Below, in pieces: positions 24,601 through 36,939 of a DNA stretch of 64,000 nucleotides (position 1 is the stretch's first letter; each line of letters starts with the position of its first letter). The stretch lies in NCBI RefSeq assembly GCF_030052815.1, contig NC_079497.1, forward strand, positions 16,692,258 through 16,756,257, in the 5' to 3' direction. The position numbers and the translations under genes were made by a program. Below the pieces are notes generated by a model, which searched no databases, was not told where the DNA came from, and saw nothing but the letters and a program-made list of their open reading frames with translations. Source of the DNA: Hevea brasiliensis (lineage: Eukaryota > Streptophyta > Magnoliopsida > Malpighiales > Euphorbiaceae).

Positions 24601-26918
24601 ATGCCAGTGAGAGTGGTGGAGACCTCCGCACCTTCTCAAATTTCAGGTATTTCACCCTTCAATGCTTCGATTCTTCGTAGAACTAATGGATTAGAATCAC
24701 GACTGAGCTCTGTGCTATGCTTAGGGTTTGTTTTTTTTTTTTTTTTTATATATATATATATACATATTTTCGATTTTCATCGCTTGCTTATATGACTTTA
24801 GTATTTCAACTCAGAAATTCTGATAATGGGACGTTAACATATATTTAATTGTGAAGGTGCGATTTCTGAACAGATTTCGCCACCATTTTGTACACTTCTG
24901 AGTGTTGGACAGGTTAATGTTCGCTCCTCTCTTTCTGCTTCGTTTTCCTTCTTTCTGCTCATGAATTTGTTGTTTTCATTGATTGCTCTCTTAGTTAGGG
25001 GCTTTATTATTTGATTTTCCTGCTAGGCCTGTCATTAGCATTGAAGCTGTTCTTGAGAAAGTTTATTAAAAATTGGAAAAAATAATGCTTTTTTCCCCTC
25101 CCAAACATCAGCCCCAGACGGGGCCTTAATGTGGTTGTATTTATTGCTTGTGATCCAATTTGCGGCCGGACTAGTTGGAAATCGCATGCATATGTATGTA
25201 GCCTGACACTGAGGATCGCCTAAGTTGAAATGATTTTATTTCAGACTTTCTCTGGTACCCAGAATGTTTCTAGTCTACAGAAAGATGAAGCATGGAGAGT
25301 TAATGTCCGTATTCAAGGATATGACCTTGATCATGGTTACTTATGTGGCACTATGGAAGCTTTAAATGTTCCTATGGCAGACACGCCAGTAAGTGTCTTC
25401 TTAACTTTAACCATTAGAGGGCGTTCTCCTCTTCCCTTCCTTTGTCTGTTTTTTCAACAATTCAGAAAGTAGCAAAATGTTTTTATTTTTTATTTTTATT
25501 TATATATATTTCAGTAAGGACAATTAATGATTGAACTTGAGAGCTTATTTGTACGTGACTAATTTTCACTATTTGTATGGCATGAGTCATGATTTAGTTC
25601 AAAGGCTTCTATCCAAATAATATGTTTCTCCACTGACCATGCTAATATATATTTTCCTTGGTGATTATCTATATTATTACTTGCATCATGTGTTTGCAGC
25701 ACTGTCAATTTTTGCCTCCTTTAAAGATTAGATATTAAATATGATCTTAGTATATTGATGCAGTATAATTTTGTTTTCTCTAAAATTTTTTCACATATGC
25801 CCCTTATACAGGGAATATTTTAATTTGCTAGCATGCTTCAGGTGGGACTGGAATTCCCATGGACTTCATCAAAGGGATATAGTGATTCTTTAAAATGCCT
25901 CAAAATTTATTATTGTGGGAATCAGACAATCTAGACTATCTAGTTGAGTGATGCAGGATTTTTTTGAGCCTTCCATTTAAAATTTACTTCATTTGCATGT
26001 TTTGCATTCTCAGGTGGTAACCTTCTGGGAAGGGGAGATTGTTGATGGCAAGAATTACACTTTCTTCACTGGCAAATGGGAAGCATCGTACGGGCTGTTC
26101 TTTTATTTTTTGATTAATATGTGGATATTAGTGACGGTGGAAAGGATCATTGCTTAATTAGATGAATTCAAAATGTCAATTAGTCGTTTTAATGGTTTTG
26201 TGACATTTTCAACAGAGCGGAAGATGATATTAGGCATTGGACAAAGTTTCCATCCTTCTCCCCTTTCTTGGTAAGAAGTCAGAACTCTTCTTATTCAGGA
26301 ATATCTGTTTAGTAGATTGACTTTATCTTTTATAGTGCCAAGTGGAGGTTGATGGTGGCAAATCCTTGGATTTGAGTAACTACCCTTGCATATTTTTGGT
26401 AAGCTACTGTCAGTTGCTTTATCAATAGGTGAAAAGTTGCCAATTTTATGCCAATAACTTGATATTTTCTGTTGTGTCCTCGTGTAGAGGTGGAAAGAGC
26501 AATATTTTGTCAATGTTGGAACAGACTGTGGGTTAACCATAGCTGGTTTTTACTATGTTTGTTTCTCTTGTACTGATGGCTCCATCAATGGCTTCTATTA
26601 TGATCCTAATAGCAGGTACATCTCGTTCCCCATTTGCACTTTAGCATTCTACATTGCGTAACTTCTCCTTTCTGTCAGAATATAAAATGTCAATGACTAA
26701 TTGTGATTTCAGAATTTATTTATAGAATTATGGATGTGCTTGAAACCAGCGCATTGATCTCGATACTTCAATCATCTGTATTTTTCTGCCTTTAGAGACG
26801 CATTGATTGATGAAAATATGCACTCGAATAAACCTGCAGCCCATTTCAGAAGCTTGAACTGAAATCCACCAATGAGGGACGATCAGGCTTCAGTTTTTCA
26901 TCTTATGAGTTGCAGTAA
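24601..26918 (+). CDS. GID4: GID4-type substrate receptor of the CTLH/GID E3 ligase
   Basis: Eight exons: 24601-24646, 24857-24912, 25245-25388, 26014-26087, 26216-26270, 26336-26398, 26488-26615, 26840-26918. All junctions follow GT-AG and the joined frame is 645 nt (214 residues). An in-frame TAA at 24595-24597 fixes the start. The protein begins MPVRVVETSAPSQIS. From residue about 38 it carries the Vid24/GID4 beta-barrel with the landmarks LDHGYLCGTMEALN, VVTFWEGEIVDG, MRHW-like IRHWTKFPSF and RWKEQYFVN, ending in FSFSSYELQ. Family members recognise N-terminal proline or similar degrons and recruit them to the CTLH ubiquitin ligase; in yeast this degrades gluconeogenic enzymes. The plant substrates are not known from the sequence. 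Length is normal and no defects were seen. Confidence 0.93.
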
Positions 26919-27288
26919 AATTGAATATGGGCACCTGACTCTCGGATTAGCTACTGTCTTGAGTAAACTTGTTGAATGGAGATGGGCTCCTAAAAATGGA
27001 GTTATTGGCGGTTCAGAGGGACTCGAATGGATGTACTTGAGAATTGCCTTAGAGAACTTCTTGAGATGCACATCTTCTTGAGTACCCTGGTCTGCTTAGT
27101 GAAGAAAGATTTATTCCGGTCATATCATCCGATAGTCTAAGGATGCACTTGCTGCATTCAAGTGTAATAAGAGAAGTACTGCCTCCTAACATTTGCCTAG
27201 GGCAAAAGCTGCATATGCTTTTGTAGCTAAATTTGCATATACTCTGCGTGCGTCACCACTCAACATGGAGTAGGCTTCACCATATAAT

Positions 27289-27312
27289 ATATATATATAT
27301 ATATATATATTA
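27289..27312. repeat. (TA)n microsatellite
   Basis: About 12 TA/AT units about 370 bp past the GID4 stop. Confidence 0.85.
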
Positions 27313-27629
27313 TAATAAATAATTTTATAATGAATTAAATATAAAAAGAATTATAGTAGAATTTAAGAAGATGAAAACAAAATTTTCGATTTTGCAGGTA
27401 ATTATTTCAGTTCTATGGAAGATATTCAATTATATGTGATTTTTTGTTTTGTGTGTTAGATTATATGTGATTTTGAATGAATGAAAATTTGAATTTATTT
27501 TATTTGTTAAGGATTATATTTAACAAAGAATAAAATATTGAAGTGATAAATTTTCTTCACGATTAATAATAAATGTTTTTATTATTTTTTTTACGAGTTA
27601 AACTGAAAGCAATTAAAGTTTAGGTGTAT

Positions 27630-27960
27630 TATATGGTTACTTGATTTAAAAAGTACATATAATAGTTTAAAATAAATTAATAAATAATATTTAATAAATC
27701 GTAAACTTGTTCCTATAGTTTTTTAACAAAATTTATTATATAATATTTTTTTAAAAAAATATTATATGTGCTTTTTCATGTGAGAAAATTTTATTTTTAA
27801 TTAAAATATTAAAATTTTTGTAATTAATTATTTTATGGAAAAAAGAATTATTCTACGAAAAATTTCTTGAGATAAGTTATAAATTTATATTAAATTATCT
27901 TTTTTTTTTAGCAAAATAATTATTTTTTATATGGAATCAAGTAACTCTATAACTACGAGT
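27630..27960. mobile_element. Possible MITE-like inverted repeat
   Basis: TATATGGTTACTTGATTTA near 27630 pairs with a right segment whose reverse complement is TATAGAGTTACTTGATTCC near 27955. The arms are short and imperfect in AT-rich DNA, so this is tentative. Confidence 0.3.
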
Positions 27961-28835
27961 TTAATTTTTATTTCTGAATTAGATATGTTTATCATTGAGT
28001 GATTCATTAGTAAACTTGATTAGCCCATTTATAATTATAATATATAAGTAAAGTTAAAATCTTGTGTATAAAGATGCCTACTAGTATATTTGCTCTCTTT
28101 AATGAAAAACTACTATTTATTAAAGAAAAAAGAAAGCATCCTTTTATATATTGTATCAGGTCCTGTGAACACAATAGACATGTGGCAAAGGAAAGATCTG
28201 TAATTGAAGCACATCCAGATCAATTTGAGATTCAATATTCTTTAGAGAACTCAGTTTTAATTTATTTATATAGATGATACAGAAAGCAATGAAAAAAAAA
28301 AGTAACAAATTAAATAGTTTTATTGCCCTTCATTCCAATCTATTGAAAGCGCTTCCAGAACACGAAACTGAAGAACTTATTCTAGAAGAAGAACAAAGTA
28401 AGAGGCATCATTATGTTTCCTAGATTTATTGCCCTTTCTCCTTTAACAATCACGGCAATTATCTATTAGGAAATTTTTGCTTAGATCCAGTTTATCATAG
28501 ACTCTTTTAGGTTTAGATCTTTATATGTAATTCATGCGAAAAGCTAATAAACCCACTACAGCATTTCAGTTTCCTTTTGCAACTTGATTTGAAAAACACA
28601 GGAAGCCTAAGCAATAAGTCCTGGTTTGATTACTTTGATCTCATTTAATATTGTCACCTTATTTATGGAATTAATTAATTAGATAATAATTAACTTCTTT
28701 GAAAAGTCTTTCTAAGATTATGATACAAGAAACTACATTTTTGGGGCTTAAGGAGTTTAGTTCATTGTTGTTTCTTCTGCTTTTTTTTTGGGTAAACTGT
28801 GATGGAGAAAAGAAACCCCTGTTGGAAGCAATGCA

Positions 28836-28841
28836 TATATA
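28836..28841 (+). promoter_or_regulatory. TATA-like box of the thaumatin-like gene
   Basis: TATATA about 150 bp upstream of the ATG at 28986. Spacing suits a leader of about 120 nt. It is the only TATA-like element close to the gene. Confidence 0.4.
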
Positions 28842-28985
28842 CTTCTCGTGAAAGTGAAAGTGAAAAGAAAAGCAAGGGGTCGCTAAGTGTTTTCACCTTA
28901 AGAAGCTTAGCGTTTCCTGTCACGCTCCCACTCTACTACAAATTGAAGTAACATCTTCTAAATTGAATCCAAAGAATAAAAGAAA

Positions 28986-29836
28986 ATGCTGCTGCCATCT
29001 TCTTCTTCTGCTTCAGTTCTTGTCTCCCTTCTTCTCTTCCTTTTGGCTTCTTCCTCCTCTGCAAGTACTTGTCTTTCTCTTACTTGTTTTATGTATTAAA
29101 GTTTGCAATTGATGTTCATGCAATTACTGATTTTTTTTTTCTTTAACACTTATTGTTTGCAGTTGGGGGACAGCTCATTATCGTAAACAACTGCAATGAA
29201 AGCATATGGCCTGGAGTTCTTGGAGGTGCAGGTCACCAAACTCCCAAAGATGGTGGTTTTCATCTGGGCAGCGGAGAGGAAATAGTCCTTGATTTACCCC
29301 AAAAGTGGTCAGGGAGGATATGGGGTAGGCAAGGATGTTCCTTTGATAAAAATGGTAAAGGGTCATGTGACACAGGAGATTGCTCTGGCTTACTTCACTG
29401 CCAAGGCGCCGGAGGTGCACCCCCAGCAACTATCGTGGAAATGACTCTGGGATCTTCTACTTCTCCCTTGCACTTCTATGATGTAAGTTTGGTTGATGGG
29501 TTCAATTTGCCAGTTTCAATGGCACCAGTTGGGGGTGGAATAGGATGTGGAGTAGCATCATGTAAGGTTGATGTCAACATTTGCTGTCCATCTGCTCTGG
29601 AAGTGAAAAGAGATGGTAAAATAGTGGGGTGCAAAAGTGCTTGCTTGGCTATGCAATCGGCTAAGTATTGCTGCACAGGGGAGTATGGAAATCCAAAGAC
29701 TTGCAAGCCAACCCTTTTTGCACATCTCTTCAAGGCAATATGCCCAAAGGCTTACAGTTATGCTTTTGATGAGTCTAGCAGCCTTAACAAATGCAGGGCT
29801 TCTCGCTATGTTATTACTTTCTGCCCTCCTAAATAA
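28986..29836 (+). CDS. TLP: Thaumatin-like protein (PR-5 family)
   Basis: Two exons, 28986-29064 and 29163-29836, joined across a 98-bp GT-AG intron into 753 nt (250 residues). Residues 1 to about 26 are a Ser/Leu-rich secretion signal ([20 protein letters not shown]). The intron falls at the signal-peptide boundary, a usual place in this family. The mature part starts [11 protein letters not shown] and has the thaumatin fold landmarks: [12 protein letters not shown], a GDC-G-L-C block, [13 protein letters not shown], and the C-terminal ITFCP. Seventeen cysteines are present after the signal, one more than the usual sixteen; the extra one is in the CC pair of NICCPSAL. The Arg/Glu/Asp residues of the acidic cleft appear conserved. 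Family members are secreted, often pathogen- or stress-induced, and some bind or hydrolyse beta-glucans. No membrane anchor or kinase extension. Length is normal. Confidence 0.93.
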
Positions 29837-29874
29837 GCAACTGCAACTGCAAGAGAGTATTATTGATATTGAAA

Positions 29875-29880
29875 AATAAA
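29875..29880 (+). terminator. Polyadenylation signal of the thaumatin-like gene
   Basis: AATAAA lies 39 bp past the stop and 48 bp before the copia element, so the normal 3' end could form before the transposon. Confidence 0.6.
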
Positions 29881-29927
29881 GTCTCGAGTTCAATTATCAG
29901 TTGAAACCAATTTTACCAAAAGATATC

Positions 29928-32075
29928 TGAAGGAGCGGAAGCATGAAAGTTGTTCATTAGAACATTGAATTTCAAAAAATTTTCTTCTAGGGTTACATGC
30001 ATCATACCACATCTGCTATGCGCCTAATTAATTTCAATACTCAATTGCATATTAAAACACTTTTAATATGTATTAGGATCTATGTTTGCCATTCAAAATT
30101 GTGAATTAACAAATTAATTCATTTAAACCCTAGTTTAAAAGAGGAGTTAGAGCACTAACCTCTTTGATGCACTATGGATGTGATTGGTACCTTTAGGAAG
30201 CACTTAGGACCCCAAGTGTTGTCCCTCTAGCATGTCTACACCAAGATCACCAATAGACAGCCCTCAATTTGCTTTTCAAGCCTTTGCCAACCAATTATAA
30301 ATTGGGTTCTTACCTTTAGAGAGGTTGTATGTGTGTATAGGATACTAGAAACAATTTCTAGCAATTTTAATTTAAAGGGAATGGAGTGATTCTCTTTGAA
30401 TTGATGAGAAAAGATAAAGAGATGAGAGGGAGGAAGAGGTGCCACCACACATAAGTGAGAATAAGAGTGAGTGTTTCTTCTTTTCTTTTCCCTTTTATAA
30501 TTAGGTCATCACTTAAATCCTATGCCACATATCACTTCCACATTGCATCTCATTTTTAATTGACCTAATCACATTAAGCCAAGTGTTAAAGCTAAACTTA
30601 ATGTTGACTTTGATCATCTTACATGATAGGAAGATAAATGGCAAGCTAATATGGTGTCACATGTCATCATGTGAAATGACCAAATTACCTTTATGTTGTA
30701 ATTTTGAGTTCTCAACCCAAAATCATTATTTCTCATGGTGCCACATGTCACTATGTAAAATGACCAAATTACCTTTATGTTGTAATTTTGAGTTCTCAAC
30801 TCAAAATCATTATTTCTCCTCTTCAAATCAATTTATATCAAATATAAATTAATTAATTAATTTCTATTAATTAACTTCTCACAATTAAATTCATATTTAA
30901 ACACTTTAAATATAAATTTAACTTATACTATACATCCAATAACCTAGATTTGGTTTCAAGTCATACTAGGGACTTTGCAATCTTATTGCAAACCAAACAT
31001 ATTTAATTAATCAATTAAATCACAATTTACTTGGTGATTATCTTGTGTATGTGTGTGACTCACTAGACTCATCACTAATTGGCAATGAGATATGATATTA
31101 ACTTTTAATATCATCAGAACTCTTTCTTACCATAAATAATTTCTCTAAATTATTTTAAGCATCTCATAGACCATGGTTGACACCTAGCATAGCGTGCCAT
31201 GGCCACCCAATCAGTAACAAGGAATACCTTAAATGAACCTTTAATCATATGTTACCATGCGCTAGAATCTCTCTGTTATAAAATCCTAATTCGAGCTAGA
31301 GTCATGGTTTATATCAAACACTCATTTGCTATGAATATTATGTTCTCTTTTAATTTCAGTTCTTGATTAATTAGATTTTCCTATCAGAAACTCTTTTCTG
31401 ACTAAATCTGCCTGTCTTGGTCAGGAACTTGAAACATCAAGAACAATTAAATGAACATAGGACTTTATCCCTATTTACTTAGGGTAACAGATTCCATCTT
31501 GATCAACACCTACCTCCATATATGACTAGTAGGAGCCAACACATGCCCATATATCCATACACAGTACAAGTATGAAAGTAGTATTAAACTCAAACTACCT
31601 ATATACAAGATAACTGTGTTATCTCAGGTTTAAAGATTATATGCACTGATATGATATATGACAATGCATTGACAAAAGTAAACTCTATGTGCTTGTCATA
31701 TGCATCACTGGTTCGGCCTACTTATCATGTATAAGTGCCTATTATGTTTGTTATATGGCATGAGACTCACCATTCCATCTTATTTATATCTCATATAAAT
31801 ACCTTTGAAACAAACATGATTACAATCTTTCTGGATAAGTCATGTCCTTATTGTGAAGTATCCTCGATTGTGAACCAATTTATGATACTTTGTGCTAGAA
31901 ATACTGTCACTCATATTCTTAACAACTTAAAAATAAAATTTCTAAAAAAATATTAATGGACCTTTACTATTACACATAAATACATTATGTAAACGAAAAA
32001 GTAAAATTTCCTTTTATTAATAAAATATGTACAAGATACATACTAAATGATATGCTCTAAGACATACTACTAACA
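29928..32075 (-). repeat. 3' LTR of copia element
   Basis: 2148 bp. In element orientation it starts TGTTAGTAG and ends CTCCTTCA. It contains an 84-bp tandem duplication (30651-30734 and 30735-30818) that the other LTR has in a single copy. Confidence 0.92.
30651..30818. repeat. 84-bp tandem duplication inside one LTR
   Basis: Two adjacent copies each start ATGGTG-CACATGTCA and end TCATTATTTCTC. The other LTR has only one comparable unit (about 38370-38450), so the duplication arose after insertion or was lost in one LTR. Confidence 0.85.
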
Positions 32076-32089
32076 ATCTCTCACTAGCA

Positions 32090-35000
32090 CTAGAGCCATT
32101 CATTACAATATCTAAAACCCATCTTCTCAAGATGTCTGTCTAACTGAGCTTGTGACATAGGCTTTGTGAATGGATCAGCTGGATTTTCAACTGATGCTAT
32201 TTTCTGCTTGGCTACATCGCCTTGCCCAACTATCTCTCTGATAATATAATAACGCCTTTCTATGTGTTTGGATTTCTGGTGAGACTGGGTTCCTTATATC
32301 CAAACAGCCTCTTTTGCAGCATCTGATGTAGCAATATACTCAGCTCTGTAGTGGAATCGGCAGTCATACTCTGTTTGGAACTCTTTCAACTAACTGCACC
32401 TCCATTACAAATGAATACAAACCCAGAGGTAGACTTTCTATCATCGATATTTGATTGGAAATCAGAATCAGTAGAACCATCCAATTGCAAGTCATCATCT
32501 CCATAAATCAAGAATAAATCCTTAGTTCTTCTCAAGTACTTAAGGATATTCTTGACAGCTATCCAGTGTTCCAAACCTGGATTGGATTGAAACCTGCTGG
32601 TCAAACTAACAGTATATGCGATATCCGGCCTAGTACATATCATTGCATACATCAAACTTCCAATAGCCGAAGCATATGGAATCCTGGCCATTTTATCTCT
32701 TTCTTCAGGTGTCTTTGGAGACATCTCTTTAGAAAGGTGGATACCATGTCTCACTGGTAACAATCCTCTCTTAGAATCAAGCATGTTAAACCTCTTTAAC
32801 ACCTTTTTCAAATATAGACTTTGGGATAAACCAATTATTCTTTTCTCTCTATCTCTATAGATGCGAATTCTAAGAATATAGGTTGCCTCCCCTAAGTCTT
32901 TCATGGAGAATGTATTTGACAACCATACCTTTACAGCTGTCAACACACCTATGTCATTACCTATCAATAGAATATCATCCACATATAAGACATGGAAAGT
33001 GATAGCACTATCACTAACTTTCTTATATACACATGGCTAATCCACATTTTTTATAAAACCAAATGACTTAATGGCTTCATCCAAACGGATGTTCCAACTT
33101 CTCGAAGCTTGTTTCAACCCATAAATGGATCGCTTTAGCTTGCATATCTTGGAACCATCTTGGGATTCAAAACCCCTAGGTTGTTCTATGAAAATATTTT
33201 CTTCAATGCATCTATTGAGAAAAGATGTTTTGATATCCATCTGCCAAATCTCATAATCATAGTATGCAGCTATTGCTAATAAAATTTTAATTGATTTAAG
33301 CATGGCAACAGGCAAGAAAGTCTCCTCATAGTCTATTCTTTGCCTTTAGCGAAACCCTTTCATTACTAGCCTTGTTTTATAGGTCTCTACCTTTCCATTA
33401 GAACTAATTTTCTTCTTGAAAACCTATTTATTCCCGATAGGTACAATACCTTCAGGTGGGTCAACAAGATCCCAAACTTGATTCTTATACATGGAATCAA
33501 TTTCGGATTTCATAGCTTCAATCCATTTTGAAGAGTCTATATCTGATATAGCTTCTTCATAGGTAAGTGGATCATCTCTATGATCTACTTCTTCATGAGT
33601 AAAAAACTCTTGTTCATCTTCATAAAGGAAACCATATCTCACTGGTGGGTGAGATATCTGGTCGATTTGCGAGAAATTACTGTAGATTTTTCATCAATAG
33701 GTGTAGGTTGACTAGATGGATCTATATCCATTTGATCTGTTGGTTGGTCAAAATTCTTCAATTCTGATTCTATTTGCCTTCCTTTGCCTCATTCTTGAAT
33801 AAACTATTGTTCAAGAAAAATGGCATCTCTGCTTACCATAACCTTTTGTGATGTAGGCAAATAAAAATAATATCCAAAACTCTCTTTTAGATATCCAACA
33901 AATCGACCCTTTTCTGATCTGGTTTTCCAATTTATCAGTGTTCAGCTTTTTGATATAAGCTGGACAACCCCAAATCTTAACATGCTTAAGACTTGGTTTT
34001 CTTCCATGCCATATCTCATAAGGTGTAGAAAAAACTGATTTTGATGGAATCCTATTCAGAATATGTAAAGCTGATTCTAATGCAAATCCCAAAAAGAAGA
34101 TTGGCATATCAGTATAGCTCATCATACTACGTACCTTATCTAATAGGGTACAATTTCTCCTTTCAGATACACCATTCAGTTGTGGCGTTCCTGGAGGAGT
34201 CAGCTGGGAAACAATGTCATGTTCTTTCAAGTATTCATCAAATTCAGTACTTAAGTATTCACCTCCATGATCTGATCCAAGAGTTTTAATACTTTTCTTG
34301 TTTGATTTTCTACTTCAGATTTAAATTCTTTGAACTTTTCAAAGGATTCATGTTTGTATTTCATCAAATACAAATACCCAAACCTTGATTTATCATCAGT
34401 AAAGGTAATAAAGTAATGAAAACCACCTCTAGCCATTTCCTTAAATGGACCACATACATCACTATGTATTAGCTCCAAAATATTTTCAGCTTTTAGTCAT
34501 TGTCCAACAAAGGGTAATCTAGTCATTTTACCCTGAAGGCAGGATTCACAAGTTGGAGTATATTCAGAACCCAATGAGGATAAAATCCCCATTTTCTCCA
34601 GTTTTGCAATCCTATGTTCTGCAACATGACCTAATCTTAAGTGCCAAATATATTTTGAACTTGAGTTGATTTTCACCATGGCATTGCATCCTTTTAGATT
34701 GCTTGCATTCTTTTGGTGTTTATCATTATTATCCAAATAATAAAGACCATCATGCATATAACCAGAGCTAATATATTTATTTCCAAAATAAATATTGCAA
34801 ACATCATCTGTGAACTGAAATTCATAGCTATTTCTAGTCAAACTAGATATAGAAATGATATTCTTAAAAGCATCAGGCACGTAAAAAATATTATTCAAAC
34901 ACAAAACATGTTCACACATGTAAAAAAATTTAGATCCTATTACTAAAGCTCCAACAGTTGAGCCATCGCCAATCCGGAGTCTAATATCTCAAGCATGCAA

Positions 35001-35984
35001 GACACTACTGTTTGCTAGTTTCTGCATATCATAAGAAATGTGAGAACTGGCACCAGTATCTAAAACCCAAGCTGTAGATGAACTATGAGTATCATCAGCA
35101 TCTAAATAACAAGATATAGACATACCTTCTGAAGGTGTATCCTTCTTGTCCTTCAAAGAAGTAAGATACTCTGGGCAGTTCCTTTTCCAGTGCCCATCCT
35201 TCTGGCAGGGGAAATACTTTTCTCTGCCTCCATCAGCTTTGGTCTTCCCTTCCTGTTTGGCTATCTTCTTAGAAGGTCCTGAAACTTGAGGTTTCTTTTT
35301 CTTATTGCCCTTCTTCTTGTTGGACTTTCCAGCTGAAGAAGATGCAATCAAAGCTACCTCTTTTCCTTTATTGCCCGACATATTCTTTTGGCAATAACAA
35401 GCATGTTAAGTAAACTAGCCAAGGTGTATTCCTACTTAGTTATATGGAAATTTATCACAAAATTCCCAAATGACTCAGGTAGGGACTGAAGGATCAAATC
35501 CGTCTGCAGTTGGAAATCAATGTTAAAGTCAAGATGTTCCAGCTGCTCTATAAGCCGAATCATCTTGTGGACATGATCCCCAATATTCTGTCCCTCAGAC
35601 ATCCTCATTCAAAATAGCTACCTAGATATCTCATACCTAGCATTCCTACTATGCTCACCATATAACTCTTATAGCTGAAGGAGGATCTCACTTGCACTCT
35701 GCATGTTCTCATGCTGCTTTTGTAACTCATTACTCATAGAAGCAAGCATGTAACACTTGGCTCTCACATCATGCTCCTTCCACTTGTCCAAAGTGTCATG
35801 TTCCTCTTGAGTGGCCTCTGGAGATAAGGGACCAGGAATATTTGAGTTTAAAATATCCAATAAGTTCTAGGTTCAGGACAAGTTTTAAATTTCTTAGCCA
35901 ATTAGAAAGATTAGGTCATGTCAATCTATTGTGATCAAGTATGCTCACAAGAATATTGGATGGTGGTGGTTGTTGAGTGCTCAT
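32090..35984 (-). pseudogene. Copia gag-pol polyprotein, disrupted
   Basis: Reading on the minus strand from an ATG at 35984 (MSTQQPPPSN), an early in-frame stop appears about 22 codons in. Recognisable blocks follow: gag; a zinc knuckle (about 35210) in which the first Cys is replaced by Tyr (YFPC then QKDGHWKRNC); the protease motif DTGASSH; the integrase zinc-binding region (HLRLGH, CESCLQGK) and core (DVCGPF, TFTDDKSR); reverse transcriptase with QMDIKTSFLN and an intact YVDD near 32985; and RNase H with a premature stop, then ENPADPFTKP near the end. The natural terminator is probably the TAG ending at 32090. Many stops and frame changes make it non-functional. Confidence 0.93.
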
Positions 35985-36660
35985 TATTATCAGAAGAATA
36001 ACTGTAGAAAATAACTAGATTAATTAGTAAATGTATCAAGTAATTAACCAAAATAATTATGGTCTTTTAATTAAATTGGTCCTCCCACTAACTTGGCTAA
36101 TCCTACACTTCTAAAGTAGGAAACGGAAATTCTAGTTGGATGGATTTCTAGTGGGTGATTGAATTCTTATAGTCTTATTGATCATCCTCAAGTACATCCA
36201 TTATTGGAATTATAATAAACTATAAGTGAGCAACTCCTTGCCCATCACATCTCATGTGAGGTTCAATCCTTTATCTAACCCCTAATGCTCAAAATCTCAG
36301 GCACATCCATTATTGATTCATCTTGCATTAGTTAAGTTGATCCTATTAAGCCAGTAAACATGCAAATAATTTTAATGTCCTCAAGCATATCCATTATTGG
36401 GCATCAACTTATTTATATATTTACAACATCTCATGCTTAACAATTATTCTTAAGAAAATCTCTTAAATTAAATGCATCAAATGCAAATATTTAAAATTTC
36501 TTAAAATAATTGCCTTAATGGAGGGCTCATGATATGATTTAATTATACCATTTCTAACTTAATCATTTGTTTGGAAGATTTAGTGGTCGGCTTAATTATT
36601 ATTATGCATGCATATATCATATACTTGCATACATTCCCATACATCTCATGCATACATGGA

Positions 36661-36939
36661 TAAACAATAAATATGGTATGATCATAGAGTTTCTAAGGAA
36701 TTCAATTCTGAGCCACCAAGAATTGAATTAGGGTATTCCTAGGTGTATTTCATTCATTCATTTTACAAGAGTTGCTGAAGGTGTACATAATCAACACTGA
36801 TAAACAATAAATATGGTATGATCATGGACTTTCTAAAGGATTCAATTCTGAGCCACCAAGAATTGAATCAGGGCATTCCTAAGTGTATTTCATTCATTCA
36901 TTTTACAAGAGTTGCTGAAGAGTACATAATCAACTCTTG
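36661..36939. repeat. 140-bp tandem duplication in copia leader
   Basis: Two copies (36661-36800 and 36801-36939) lie between the primer-binding site and gag. Each contains the shared blocks GAGCCACCAAGAATTGAAT and TTCATTCATTTTACAAGAG. A few substitutions separate them. Confidence 0.9.

Larger units (their letters stand above)
26919..28830. other. GID4 3' flank and AT-rich intergenic DNA
   Basis: The first few hundred bases probably include the GID4 3' UTR. Beyond that there is a TA microsatellite (about 27289-27312) and a possible MITE at about 27630-27960. No supported gene is present; a 71-codon open frame at 28062 has no recognisable features. Confidence 0.45.

Noticed and set aside
28062..28277. 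71-codon plus-strand frame
   Set aside because: AT-rich intergenic DNA without recognisable domain, promoter or splice partners.
29558..29893. 111-codon minus-strand frame over the thaumatin-like gene
   Set aside because: Antisense shadow of the cysteine-rich coding exon.
30583..30852. 89-codon frame with a 28-residue internal repeat
   Set aside because: Produced by the 84-bp tandem duplication in the copia LTR; not a protein gene.
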